This document shows, one piece after another, positions 32,401 to 33,196 of a stretch of 33,196 bases of DNA. The notes beneath the pieces are model-generated. The model saw nothing but the letters and a program-made list of their open reading frames with translations. It ran no database searches and was not told the origin of the DNA. Numbering within the stretch: the first letter of the stretch is position 1; every line of letters begins with the position of its first letter. The stretch comes from Burkholderiales bacterium RIFCSPHIGHO2_12_FULL_69_20 (GTDB lineage Bacteria > Pseudomonadota > Gammaproteobacteria > Burkholderiales > Burkholderiaceae_C): positions 1 through 33,196 of the forward strand of contig MESD01000176.1 of NCBI GenBank assembly GCA_001770815.1, given 5' to 3'. The position numbers were made by a program, and so were the translations under genes.

Positions 32401-33196
32401 CCCCGGCCAGGCGGGTGACTACCTGGTGATCATCAGCATCACCGACGGCAAGGCCACGGTCGAGCGCGGCCTGGCGCTGCGCGCCACCACCTTGCCGGTC
32501 GGACCCGACGTGAACATCTCGCTGACGCCCAGCTTCCCGGCGGTGCCGGGGCAGCCGGTGGCCATCACCGTGCTGGCCGACGCCTTCTCGGCGGTGGCCT
32601 CGCGCACGCTCACGCTCAACGGCGCGGCCCTGCCGCTGGACGAGCGCGGCCGCGCGATGTTCACACCACCGGCCAGCGGTCTGTACCAGCTGGTGGCCAC
32701 CGCCACCGACCTGGACGGCCTGAGCTCGACCACGAGCCTGGTGCTGAAAGTGCGCGACCCGCTCGACAGCGCGGCGCCCTCGGTTGACCTGTCGCTGAGC
32801 CTGGAACACAGCACCCTCACCACCACCACGGCGATCCGCGGCCGGGTGGCCGACAGCAACCTTGAATCCTGGCAGCTCGAGATCAACCGCGTCGGCACCA
32901 ACACCTGGATGCTGGTGGCCCAAGGGGCGTCCACCGTCGACGACCTGCTGGCCCAGCTGGATCCGGCGGGCTACGAAGCCGGCCCCTACCAGCTGCGCCT
33001 GACCGCCACCGACGTGGCCGGGCGCAGCGCGCTGACCCAGGTCAGCCTCGAATTGCGGGCCGCCGCCGATGCGGCGCGTTACCTGCGCGAAGACACCGAT
33101 TTCAGCGCCGTGCTGGCCGGCCACACGCTGGACTTCACCCGCCGCAGCGATTCACTGGCGGCCGACCGCGCCGGCGCGTTCGGCGACGGCTGGCGC
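8438..33196 (+). CDS. Giant LEPR-XLL multidomain surface adhesin, 3' end beyond window
   Basis: One open frame of 8,253 codons running off the right edge. I checked that the frame stays in register at many points and met no stop. Near the N-terminus LEPRILLSG (54-62) is the LEPR-XLL motif that marks very large, probably secreted, Gram-negative proteins. Then follow 12 two-part beta-sandwich modules with lectin-like insertions, 17 CARDB repeats, a mixed middle, nine cadherin/He_PIG-like domains, two Ig-like domains and an RHS-like beginning. The product is acidic, poor in lysine and has only two cysteines that I saw (codons at 26834 and 27269), as expected for secreted repeat proteins. No enzyme motif is seen. 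The start is uncertain: ATG 8438 is chosen, GTG 8432 lies 5 bases after AAGGGG, and ATG 8510 would put LEPR at residue 30. The frame is also open further upstream. Likely role: adhesion or matrix attachment. Confidence 0.88.
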   Translation, partial: MQAGAGRNEAPSKIKEPARSRLPAMTLLTRLVQRALAVFGDDGPARSPLRFEALEPRILLSGNPVAPPRIDGSLDVAGETDRYSLTLTDDLRVVFDSLSNNANIRWTLDGPRGNVVSARPFSQSDSGNLGGDVAYDLPAGDYMFSVDGVADATGAYGFRLIDLNAARALTPGTPVTGELSPANETDAYKFSVVAGQRYYFDRFSHSGDIYWRLLDPYGRTVAGTTHMGSDLGEQTLALDGSYTLLIEGQAGNTGTASYSFNVVELQDPAPVAMLIGDQVTGRITGAGLRNHYTFSLASERRVLFDSLTNNNSLNWSLTGPLGTVISSRSLQRSDSWDVSGNPLLTLAAGAYTLSIDGDGDAIGSYAVRLLDVGSAAAITPGTPLTVTQDDAGATAAVSRTVSAAPLAHGSGDTNLAYVADGSSRFISVADSDSLKPAAVTVEAWVYRDPTIGDWGGVLMKSSSSNWSDGYGLANYTDGRIHFFVNDYDTNEVSADLPANTWTHVAGTYDGSTLKLYVNGALVSSLDYAATIQHSTQPLRIGAGSGSNYPWKGQIDELRLWSVARSAGEIAASYQQLLTGSEAGLAGYWRFDDAGSTRFADSSANAHVGSVNQPAIETRLYQFTASAGDRFYFDAQSLSGDNVSYRLFDPRGNVVLGPQWINNDGDVFTAIAGTYTLAVEGRIYNANPSTWRINLQPVSDGSAALTLGARIDATIDHPGQQQTYRFNLAADTEVVFDSFTNDNGFTWSLIGPLGAVVSARGFGSSDSGQRGGSTAFVLKPGDYTLTVDANADKTGAFAFRLLDLAAGTALPYGTAVSDTLSPGNQTRVYSIAATAGDAVSFDWQSVSGGTPYWRLIDPTGALVFGPDAFSADVGPLTLNLTGSYKLLIEGQSSSVADTAYAFTATLAGNTPIAAPTGAPMAIGTQVDGSIAVAGEVDDFVFDITAPGRYVFDAFSPNSSAFTWTLIGPRGTEVSARAFSNSDAVNFSGSPALDLPLAGTYQLRVTSASASGAYAFRLLDLAAATPITPGTAVSASLDPATETHVYQFDATAGQRLFFDIQSLSPNNSGRVYWRLLDPAGRQLFGPNNFYLNNDVGARSFDLSGTYTLLVEGRMNATGAAAYSFNLLPITDAVPVALTLGDSTTGSIAAAGQTQAYRFDLASATTLYLDAIAAVDGLNWTLSGAAGTITSRNFAATDGYDYGGANPLITLGAGAYTLTVGGTSDAIGSYTFRLSDARAAATEIGLDTVVDGTLSPVRETDLYTFDAVAGERYYFDVQSYSGYYQAVYRLIDPAGNQVWGGYAWPDDRDVATFTMSGSYLLLVEGREDGNNRASSDYRFKLLRPTDLSATLAIGQTVSGNIDQKGQRAVYSFSLTEARSLLFDALAPSNNVPDFRWSLIGPRGDEVSGRQLYYSEAQELGSTNPLLNLIAGDYTLVIDPVNEQTGAFSFRLVDIANATALTSNQLITGSLNPSNETDVYTFNATAGTRYYLNRQLLSAGAGDWFAWRLFDEYGRQIVGPASFNDLDLTPYSLSGRYTLIVEGRIWDPQNIASLDYSFKLLEISDDRYDIVPGVAFGIAPARPVAGTIDGALQFQTLGGEPGHVELASTADTDLTGSMSFETWFKTDSLGSDWQAIVYKGDGNSSLRTYSLWLHPSGYLHLSTSNGQGGNVTISTAAGLITAGQWTHVAAALDRTTGVMKLYLNGAEVATGGLSTHAASSSTSALRLGGTPEGAQYAFRGAIDDFRLWSVARSASEIAASFSAALTGSETGLVAYLKADDTSGTTLADATGRGNTGLVRHPWDATPGLVAGTITFGQQDFYRFTLAQDARIYFDSLTDNSRLRWTLTGPRGAVVSDRSMQSSDSADGTSILDLVAGSYTLSIDGQTDATGDYGFRLLDLGTAQPLAFDTDISVQLQPANQTAAYQFETTAGQRLYFDVRSTLGGYPYWRLLDPFGRTVWGPNYMPSDDVQVQTMAYTGRYTLLVEGRRDSGTGTGNHALRVQRITDKTVPITLDGVHGNDPAWVAGQLASAVSFNGFQMAEVPSHSALDINKTLTLETWVKVDSYADTWTPLIFKGTSLDSNDRAYALWLNANGSVYFGVGDATGQQGIQTAAGLVPVGEWHHIAAVMDRNGQQLRLLVDGVQQLIGTVRNADNLSNPQPLVLGANVEPNSGQGNFRGSLDEVRVWNIARNNAEILAAKDAPLTGTPAGLVAYLKADEGSGASLADASGNGHGATLRSVLTPIVNGSIDLVGQRVQHTFTLSAASTRVYFDALDNQSNVVWSLAGPNGLVVSDRRFDQSDSQNGLSLLDLPAGDYTLTVDGVGDYTGAFHFRLLDLAQAQTLTPGSTITGALDPTTASAAYTFNASANDRFYFDLQRVAGGYPFWRLINPFGGTVFGPNYLPDGDVGTQTLPYTGTYTLLVEGRRDGGGAALQYSVNVQPVVDTTAALTLGSVVSASIAGAGGRGLYNFTLGGSTTLVFDSRLNSAGFKWSLTGPGGDVVAARAFNASDALDFTPKPVLNLAAGSYTLTVDPDTDITGAYSFRLVDLASATDVSAITLGSPVTGTLAAGNETHFFSFDATARDVLNFDQTSASRASASWRLIGPDGRQVLAPAAFTDRSAVIPVSGRYVLMLEGRVSEGTAVNYGFQVDSLAQANPGAFTAQNFDDQRLPYTPASFSTVAPAELNIGPYPSNFLRLLDGSVTGTNTVGFANASPGIYPATVSVEFDLRISKVSNQGDGIGFAWLNSDVWGNSGPAPQFGEEPNLAGSFGVGFDPVNNGETSDNHLSLHFNGSELTEVNLTPLIPGFRFDDALFHHARIVIVAATGGSNVTVYLTPNGGAEVKVVDNFFVNGLSSYDGRMAFGARNGGWRAHNDLDNIAVSVTPGGSPEVLPTLALGDVISTTLGSSSERDRWTFTLAEARRVYFDSLTVNLGGSDSYYLRWYLTGPDGTTLVSDRPFRQSDSADGSSILDLGAGTYTLTVQAASTISGPYSFRLLDLGTATAITPDATVSGTLSPANGTDAYRFTTSAANERWYFDLTARSGGDIYWRLVDPYGATVFGPSYANGTNYDVGAITLAKAGTYTLLMEGRYNQTAATTYSVVARPVNDTSTALALDATASATITKGQTHAYTFSLASDTRAYFDTLTTQYLTTVPANTSDSYYLRWSLTGPRGTVVSDRPFRQSDSFEGLSALDLVAGDYTLNVLSTTEVEGDYSFQLKNLGNATAINDGDTVTGTLSPANATQAYRFAGTAGEHWFFDITARSGGDVAWRLLDPNGVLVFGPSNMNSTGNDLGAYVLAKTGSYTLLIEGRYNRSDATSFSFVARTVQDSSTAITLNARIDATLVQGQRHHYTFTLTETKRVYLDNLSATVGGSDPYYLNWSLSGPRGQLSANGQNLRDSDGVNGLSLFELVPGDYTLSFLPTSGVSGAYSFRLLDLATATQIDTGVPVNSVLNPANETDAWRFDAVAGDRFFFDRTAHGSGNTYWRLLDPWGRTVWGPTRQSSDVDVTTLAFTGSYTLLIEGHYGDTQSSINYGFNVSPSPLQAPVVISGLGTIAGPDLLVQDLAITPVGGTLQAGGQVLVSWQVTNNGSEPAAGPWQDRLLVRNMDRSGELITNLLVDYTDLGSAAGNPLAPGDSITRQALITLVRGARGVGNLRFEVASDVTNVVAEPGVSELNNSSAVNAVSAASPYPDLQVDNLAVAPGSGWAAGSSVVVNWRVRNAGDAATATGWSDTLIVRNLDTGVVVLSTTLPYDPAAEGALDAAATRDRSTTVTWPPGAVGTGRFDFSLTTDVDGAVFESNANDTAESNNSTSLTLVSAPDLLVQNLRIEQATIRAGGAVTVAWDDANQGRAATAAGWTDRVLVRNLDTSETLLNIAVPYNPALPGNAPLAAAGTLSRSTTFTLPEGQRGTGRIQVQVLADQNTSGQGAFHEYDSAGNAAEGNNSATLEVSALPSPYANLVLASFSAPLTGRGGETISVDWTVRNDGEASAAAVWTDRLVLSRNASFGDADDVVLGDLARNAALAVGGLYAGSLTVTLPLFQEGGLSLFLSADATQQVLEPDTRADNTSAARAITLSSPASDLSVEVVTAPATAQSGQLIDVLWRVRNQGDYPATGSWRDAIYLSTDGTLDSGDILLGTVVRSTALAIDETYTARGRVALPFDLSGTYRVLVVADVDNAVYEHGAAGNNTGAAIATTAISLAPAADLVASAVTGPATALASEPVTVQWTVSNNGEAVANAPWVDRVYLSLDGTLTGASLLGTLTHTASLAVGESKTFSLAVNLPAVADGDYRLLVLSDASGQVYEAQRESNNQAASAAVVTTQHRDLVVTALSAPTTATSAAVIRVDRQISNNGSATISGNWVDRFYLSSNGSLDGADRLLAEVAAGGSYAPGASYGGPIDLTIPVDVSGAWFILAVTDAANAVAEVHAEGNNLSAVAIDIALAPYADLVASNVSAPTLLIQDPARITVGWTVTNSGNGIGQTLQWTDTVIVSTDAIAGNGDDIVLGSFDHSGALAVGDSYSRTETMFAPAALTGHFNVFVRSDAASVVFENGNEANNAAAAPAPLDVMPIPYADLAVGSVDVPAAGRSGQPLAVSWTVRNDGIGSTNTTNWTDTLQLARDAAGTQIIATVSADHLGVLAVGGAYQRSASITVPNGYSGPVYAVVRTGGPFEFVGHAANNVAVSTAVPIALAPSPDLVVSTITAPTAADEGSTIEVTWTVANNGEAPADGIWRDQVTLNPFVAGGQAITLGSFEYTAGLGAGLTYTRTERFRLPAKIEGAWRVTVSTDVGNAVYEGSTETNNSTGDDQPIVLSLLARPDLQVQSIVAPDRVTAGATAAVSFVIANRGTVPANGHWRDNIYLSLDNKTGADDILIGSIENGAALAPGEAYTSITSSVIIPERFRGTGYFLVLADAGNNIDEYPTANETNNLIAQAVYVEPQPLADLVTSAVVAPTQAVYGSEVELRYTVTNRGSDTTNRSGWTDTIWLTTDKTRPNPGGNQGILLGSVTHNGNLAIGEGYDQVIKVRIPQQIASGIFYITPWTDAYDAVFEDTLASNLNPDDPNEFDNNNYKARAIDILGTPIPPLPDLQVTSISTNATLAAPGSVDAPFSVTWTVRNLGEGAANGSWFDRVLVSDMADYRAPGARVWDLGTFERGSELESLGLYTLTQNFDLSPAVNGHYVTVLTDAVHPPSLRESKEDNNTRVVATEVVARPADLKVTEVSAPAQNFSGEKTTITWTVRNDGAAVWSGTRMWLDKIYFSPDPIFIASRATLIGSKAHANTGGLASGASYTETAEVKLPAGIGGDYFIYVVGDDTPYYGPDLNPEARSNSNAWSYADYGVRVYEDAAQANNMTRGDIAVTYREPDLNISQLVIPPGELRSGQTISVTFTVANQGSRDTREAFWYDRLYLSRDPSLDSRDLQVAEFSRYGELAAGASYDRTATFTLPGDADGPFYLIAFTDADIVGITSLGVASPVQIGEVRLSNDRVPEFLDEGNNSTAAPINITLSPAADLRVTTVVAPERIEAGQVLHLNYTVGNLGGAATNAALWYDNIYLSADAFLDPTADRYLGQIEHKGALAVGGSYSVATDLRLPRDLIGPYYVFVRTDVPGGGYEPRGKVFESTAEGNNVTASANPVLIELPPPSDLVVGSIDLPALAASGAPVQVGFTVTNNAAIAAVGSWTDSLYLSTDASWDLGDVLLGKVAHAGGLAPGASYTAQLLATLPPAKAGQYRIIARADIFNEVYEGVDERNNRTASPDVVTVTVPELHLGVPQALMLSPGEQKLFRISVASNETLRFELNSSDPAMANEIYVRYGDVASGFAFDAGAIDPLSPSPAALIPSTLAGDYYVLVQGRSGTRTDVPMTLTVKALPFSITDISQDQGGDSRWVTTTITGARFQPGALVKLVRPGIAEIEPTRYQVIDATTIIAIWDLSNQPHGLYDLTVINPDGEVAVLPYRYLVESALPIDVTIGLGGPRVLPAGQTGLYGISLQSLTNVDTPYVKFSFGAPEIGDNAKVYGLPFLTFNSNVRGTPDGERSDVAWASLDSEVNDNGWMLASGYALDVSAGGYVGMSFSVATYPGMKALADRDFEAFKRALYDARPDLAEADALGGGLSSLDPNGAFGEVVELFNDPKKEVPDKCAILFIPFRFNVMAAATPMTRAEFVAAQTAEANRLRTSILDDDSANPALVNLAADADTWVAAYLAALEDGGLLRPEDQAAPIRQDPKVISVLGILSSGVLIGPAGKTIESPSSLALFFAKVHEWYGDTPGQMAELSGYDHRESDECGEYDIPIPALAQFEDFDLGLSHETYFQSFNVYSPWLGFDTNVALPDFASVAADSDITPLALQTLLQQAVQAQGAASISGPQGFGSEQYVPAGTQLPYTVRFKNPAEAATTANEVRIVAQLDAGLSARSFRLGDLKIGGISITMPSDRANYQGDFDFTQSLGFIVRVSAGIDATTGIASWVLQAIDPETGEVLQDATRGLLPPDNAQGQGSGFVSYTVASAFDVPSGTQIHASARVLMNNQAPIETNTITSRLDATPPVTTVTALQVVAGGGDYQVSWQAAEESGGSGVRHTTVYVRVDGGDWTIWQRQTTDTSGLYVGAAGQRVEFMALSTDNAGNRERPPEVAVPDDGSSINLGGTPSVGSTTVDIGTPPTPSVAPSTNPLFGQAEQGVPSLQPSTPSQFTTVLAPFVGAAFGTGITQSFAGIGPLALLERPDGSFIVSGGGNRGALYLFDQDGGRALAPEVQLDSPIYDLAYDASGGLWATSGGGALLELDAGTLQILNRYGDGLTQSLAFDAARGQFYVSSAGGIERFDPNKRTFTHFSDVRVDDLAVAPDGTLWGSTWPDRGDLVSFNSKGRAQVQVHFEAGLDSITFGQAGTSFENLLFASSRRRTGDATASLYLVDLVTLRKVELARGGPGAEQLIATTDGRLLVANGQQVDVVAPLVAPQVVRVTPADGALVPLPMGEISVVFDHDMLAASADAADSVTNVANYRLTRDGLAMDVRSVRYDAASHTATLRVDAFDAGAISLTVKHGVRSTEGLVLVDDHTAAFMAISDFSPYVRIEFLHARSDRSTGTVSYDLRVTNIAEFDLLPPLKLVLDPARFFGGSAVGASTTGGLWLLDLAGANGGLKPGESSVLQTVTLVAGLGQRADLGTGIFALPYANLAPLIQSTALTQAEIGQPYRYQIEAIDPDGIGLRYLLLSGPEGMTLGATSGVLAWMPPTGSAATAGVVLRVYDARGGSSTQAFGIDVAGGNRAPQLSGLQPVYILREGELLHIAFDAADADGQTIGLAADHLPPGMVFDAVGRTIDWLPGFGAAGLYQDLRILASDGILTTQASIQITVLPANAPPELSSVPPRAVREGDAIRIAFKASDLDGDAITFSSPNLPSGAFLDRNTGNFEWTPGYTQNGVYSVAIWASDNKVRSEVLLDLTVSNVNAAPQFDQQAGWNVLEGEAISLRAFAFDADNPGYAIPDRLVNGNLTDLESTAPTVSYGATALPAGANFDADTALFSWLPGFQQAGTYTVTFTANDDGDGTGLPLTSTISVPITVRNANRPPVVPELGTQTVDKGQVLDVPITVSDADGNAISVRFDGLPRFATYIASGNGTGVLRLAPGDRDRGDYVVTLVASDDGDGEGARGVLSASRTFVISSDAPTEPPLLATLGHQVAVVGSPLRFTVRASDLDQDALSFSATGLPTGATLTPGTQYGSAVFLWTPTSGDLGAHDITFTVTDSAGNTDQRTITVRVRTSNAAPLLLPVGDQTVAEGATLIVDLAASDADGDVLTYSASNLPPGAQLDAATGRLSWNTNYFNAGVYSGITVTASDGAASSSDTFGITVTPTNRAPLLSGIPRVGGQEDQLLQFTLVGTDPDGDPVIYAAVGTLPAGSFFDQATGLFEWTPGYDQAGDHTLSFTATDPGGLSDLLAVPVAVADVNRNPLPVFTNHQAPLGETLRFRITGTDPDSNETLRLAARGLPEGATLDAITGDFVWTPGPGQAGDYLVIISITDGKATVERGLALRATTLPVGPDVNISLTPSFPAVPGQPVAITVLADAFSAVASRTLTLNGAALPLDERGRAMFTPPASGLYQLVATATDLDGLSSTTSLVLKVRDPLDSAAPSVDLSLSLEHSTLTTTTAIRGRVADSNLESWQLEINRVGTNTWMLVAQGASTVDDLLAQLDPAGYEAGPYQLRLTATDVAGRSALTQVSLELRAAADAARYLREDTDFSAVLAGHTLDFTRRSDSLAADRAGAFGDGWR
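8597..8623 (+). other. LEPR-XLL motif of the giant protein
   Basis: The residues LEPRILLSG lie about 50 residues from the N-terminus, after a basic/amphipathic segment (MTLLTRLVQRALAVFG). LEPR-XLL motifs occur at this position in many of the largest predicted bacterial proteins and are thought to be a sorting or processing signal; the mechanism is not established. No classical Sec signal peptide is apparent before it. Confidence 0.85.
9569..10285 (+). other. LamG-like domain 1 inside module 2
   Basis: A concanavalin-A/LamG-like jelly roll. Markers are VTVEAWVYRDP, the core ADLPANTWTHVAGTYDGSTL followed by KLYVNGALV, GQIDELRLWSVARSAGEI, and GLAGYWRFDDA near the end. It sits between the opening ITPGTPL of half B in module 2 and its continuation ETRLYQFTASAGDRFYFD, so it interrupts a half-domain and does not merely lie between modules. 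Confidence 0.8.
13146..13846 (+). other. LamG-like domain 2 between modules 6 and 7
   Basis: The same jelly-roll markers appear: SMSFETWFKTDS, AGQWTHVAAALDRTTGVM, KLYLNGAEV, GAIDDFRLWSVARSASEI and GLVAYLKADDTSGTTLADA. Such domains bind carbohydrates or sulfated polymers in other proteins; the ligand here is unknown. Confidence 0.82.
14456..15150 (+). other. LamG-like domain 3 between modules 7 and 8
   Basis: The third jelly roll carries TLTLETWVKVDS, PVGEWHHIAAVMDRNGQQ, GSLDEVRVWNIARNNAEI and GLVAYLKADEGSGASLADASG. It is separated from LamG 2 by exactly one A/B module, which suggests that a LamG-plus-module block was duplicated. Confidence 0.82.
16393..17089 (+). other. L-type-lectin-like domain between modules 9 and 10
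   Basis: About 230 residues with ATVSVEFDLRISKVSNQGDG, GIGFAWLNSDVWGN, LAGSFGVGFDPVNNGETSDN, HLSLHFNGSEL, RIVIVAATGGSNVTVYLTPN and AFGARNGGWRAHNDLDNIAV. This is the order of strands and the Asp/Asn-bearing turns of legume-lectin-like sugar-binding domains. It differs from the LamG copies and is the only one of its kind in the window. The fold is probable; sugar binding is inferred. Confidence 0.68.
19091..25722 (+). repeat. Seventeen tandem CARDB domains
   Basis: Repeats of about 120-150 residues begin with DL.V..I.AP, then V.W.V.N.G...A...W.D..YLS.D, LG, L..G.SY, a LP strand, G.Y...V..D....V.E, and end with the conserved E.NN. Approximate starts: 19091, 19491, 19877, 20285, 20660, 21035, 21395, 21758, 22139, 22505, 22874, 23249, 23678, 24059, 24509, 24950 and 25349. 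This is the CARDB (cell adhesion related domain in bacteria) pattern, an Ig-like stalk module. Copies 12 to 16 carry longer loops. An extended stalk of this size would hold the N-terminal lectin-like part far from the cell. Confidence 0.85.
25723..26310 (+). other. PPC-like domain followed by an IPT/TIG-like domain
   Basis: Residues translated from about 25723-26034 (LMLSPGEQKLFRISVASNET, then STLAGDYYVLVQGRSG) resemble one PPC-type domain closing the CARDB array. About 26035-26310 reads ITDISQDQGGDSRWVTTTIT, GARFQPGALVKLV, DATTIIAIWDLSN, PHGLYDLTVINPDG: the order of an IPT/TIG Ig-like fold. Confidence 0.6.
26311..27490 (+). other. Unrecognised mixed alpha/beta block with the only cysteines
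   Basis: About 390 residues unlike the flanking beta repeats. The block starts with LGGPRVLPAGQTGLYGISLQ and PYVKFSFGAPE. A helix-rich stretch follows (DFEAFKRALYDARPDLAEAD, then MTRAEFVAAQTAEANRL and VNLAADADTWVAAYLAALED), then ESDECGEYDIPIPALAQFED and LQTLLQQAVQAQG. Both cysteines I saw in-frame lie here. I assign no function; it may be a distinct globular or processing domain. Confidence 0.55.
27491..28500 (+). other. DUF11/Fn3-like Ig domains and Pro/Ser/Thr linker
   Basis: About 27520-28020 (LPYTVRFKNPAEAATTANEV, VRIVAQLDAGLSARSF, GIASWVLQAIDPETGEV) resembles the conserved-repeat/DUF11 Ig fold. About 28030-28310 (DATPPVTTVTALQV, YQVSWQAAEESGGSGVRHTT, VEFMALSTDNAGNRE) is an Fn3-like domain of the kind found in large surface proteins. 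From 28311 to about 28480 lies a flexible Pro/Ser/Thr/Gly linker (GGTPSVGSTTVDIGTPPTPS). Confidence 0.6.
28510..29262 (+). other. Propeller-like (NHL/SMP-30-like) segment
   Basis: About 250 residues of repeating short blades with D.SGGLW.T.GG.LLELD, SLAFDAARGQFYVSSAGGIE, DLAVAPDGTLWGSTWPDRGD, LLFASSRRR and LIATTDGRLLVANGQQ. The spacing of about 40-50 residues and the wording V.PDG.LW resemble NHL or SMP-30-like beta-propellers. Five or six blades would be enough for a full ring. The fold assignment is tentative. Confidence 0.55.
29263..29590 (+). other. Bacterial Ig-like domain (SbsA/Big_5 type)
   Basis: VVRVTPADGALVPLPMGEIS, VVFDHDM and NYRLTRDGLAMDV, ending in ISLTVKHGVRSTEGLVL, follow the Big_5/SbsA_Ig pattern P.dGa.vp....i.v.F...m. 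About 110 residues. The next 110 residues (29591-29925; RIEFLHARSDRSTGTVSYDL, then LKLVLDPARFFGG) form another Ig-like strand pattern that I could not name. Confidence 0.62.
29926..32500 (+). repeat. Nine cadherin/He_PIG-like Ig domains
   Basis: Domains of about 90-115 residues begin with N.AP.L and continue with a V.EG..L.F...A.D.DGD..T....LP.GA..D..TG.F.W.PG..Q.G.Y...I.A.DG pattern. Approximate starts: 29926, 30191, 30467, 30737, 31088, 31389, 31676, 31949 and 32225. Asp-rich turns such as ASDADGDVL and GTDPDGDPV fit calcium binding. These are the He_PIG/cadherin-like domains common in large calcium-stabilised adhesins. The fourth copy has a 30-residue insertion after DADN, and the fifth and sixth lack the W.PG motif or carry variants of it. 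Confidence 0.82.
32501..33060 (+). other. Two Ig-like domains before the RHS-like start
   Basis: About 32501-32760 reads GPDVNISLTPSFPAVPGQPV, AITVLADAF, LTLNGAALPLDERG, GLYQLVATATDLDGLSS. About 32770-33060 reads VDLSLSLEHSTLTTTTAIRG, VADSNLESWQLEINRVG, GPYQLRLTATDVAGRSAL. Both are Ig-like folds of the kind that precede RHS or VCBS regions in large proteins. Confidence 0.6.
33062..33196 (+). other. Probable beginning of an RHS/YD-repeat region, cut by window
   Basis: The last 45 residues include AGHTLDFTRRSDSLAADRAG and FGDGWR. In RHS/YD proteins the shell typically opens with a strand like G..l...R.YdS followed shortly by FG.GW. The match is short, and the confirming YD repeats would lie beyond 33196. 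Confidence 0.5.

Overview
The window comes from a very GC-rich proteobacterial chromosome. A FisR-type sulfane-sulfur regulator, a type II sulfide:quinone oxidoreductase (SQR), a DUF3149 microprotein and a UPF0126 protein together suggest a Burkholderiales-like betaproteobacterium. That assignment is inference from gene content and codon use. I found no rRNA, tRNA, CRISPR array or insertion sequence.

Region 1 (1-7112) is a divergent sulfide / sulfane-sulfur oxidation locus. Leftward from a 467-bp regulatory gap run a Rieske iron-sulfur protein, an ETHE1-like metallo-beta-lactamase-fold protein with a damaged metal site, an SQR-like flavoprotein, a Tat-signal-bearing type II SQR, a small three-helix membrane protein and an alpha/beta hydrolase cut by the window edge. 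Rightward run a rhodanese with a Tat/lipoprotein-type N-terminus and a sigma-54-dependent activator. The activator carries three sensor-domain cysteines (C50, C61, C68) with the spacing known from FisR. The gap holds a perfect 8-bp inverted repeat and sigma-54-like promoter candidates on both strands. The expected logic is that SQR makes sulfane sulfur, rhodanese and the ETHE1-like protein handle it, and FisR senses it and switches on both arms.

Region 2 (7113-8437) holds two housekeeping-type leftward genes, a 51-aa DUF3149 protein and a UPF0126/TRIC-type glycine transporter homologue, followed by a 294-bp intergenic region with nested inverted repeats.

Region 3 (about 8438 to the right edge) is one enormous rightward gene, open for at least 8,253 codons and unfinished. 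It begins with a LEPR-XLL motif. It then has 12 two-part beta-sandwich modules interrupted by three LamG domains and one L-type-lectin-like domain, then 17 CARDB repeats, a PPC-like and a TIG-like domain, an unrecognised block holding the only two cysteines I saw, a propeller-like segment, a bacterial Ig-like domain, nine cadherin/He_PIG-like domains and two further Ig-like domains. The last residues look like the start of an RHS/YD-repeat shell. It is most likely a giant secreted surface adhesin. The long leftward open frame opposite it (11150-28663, 5,837 codons) is a codon-bias shadow and not a gene.
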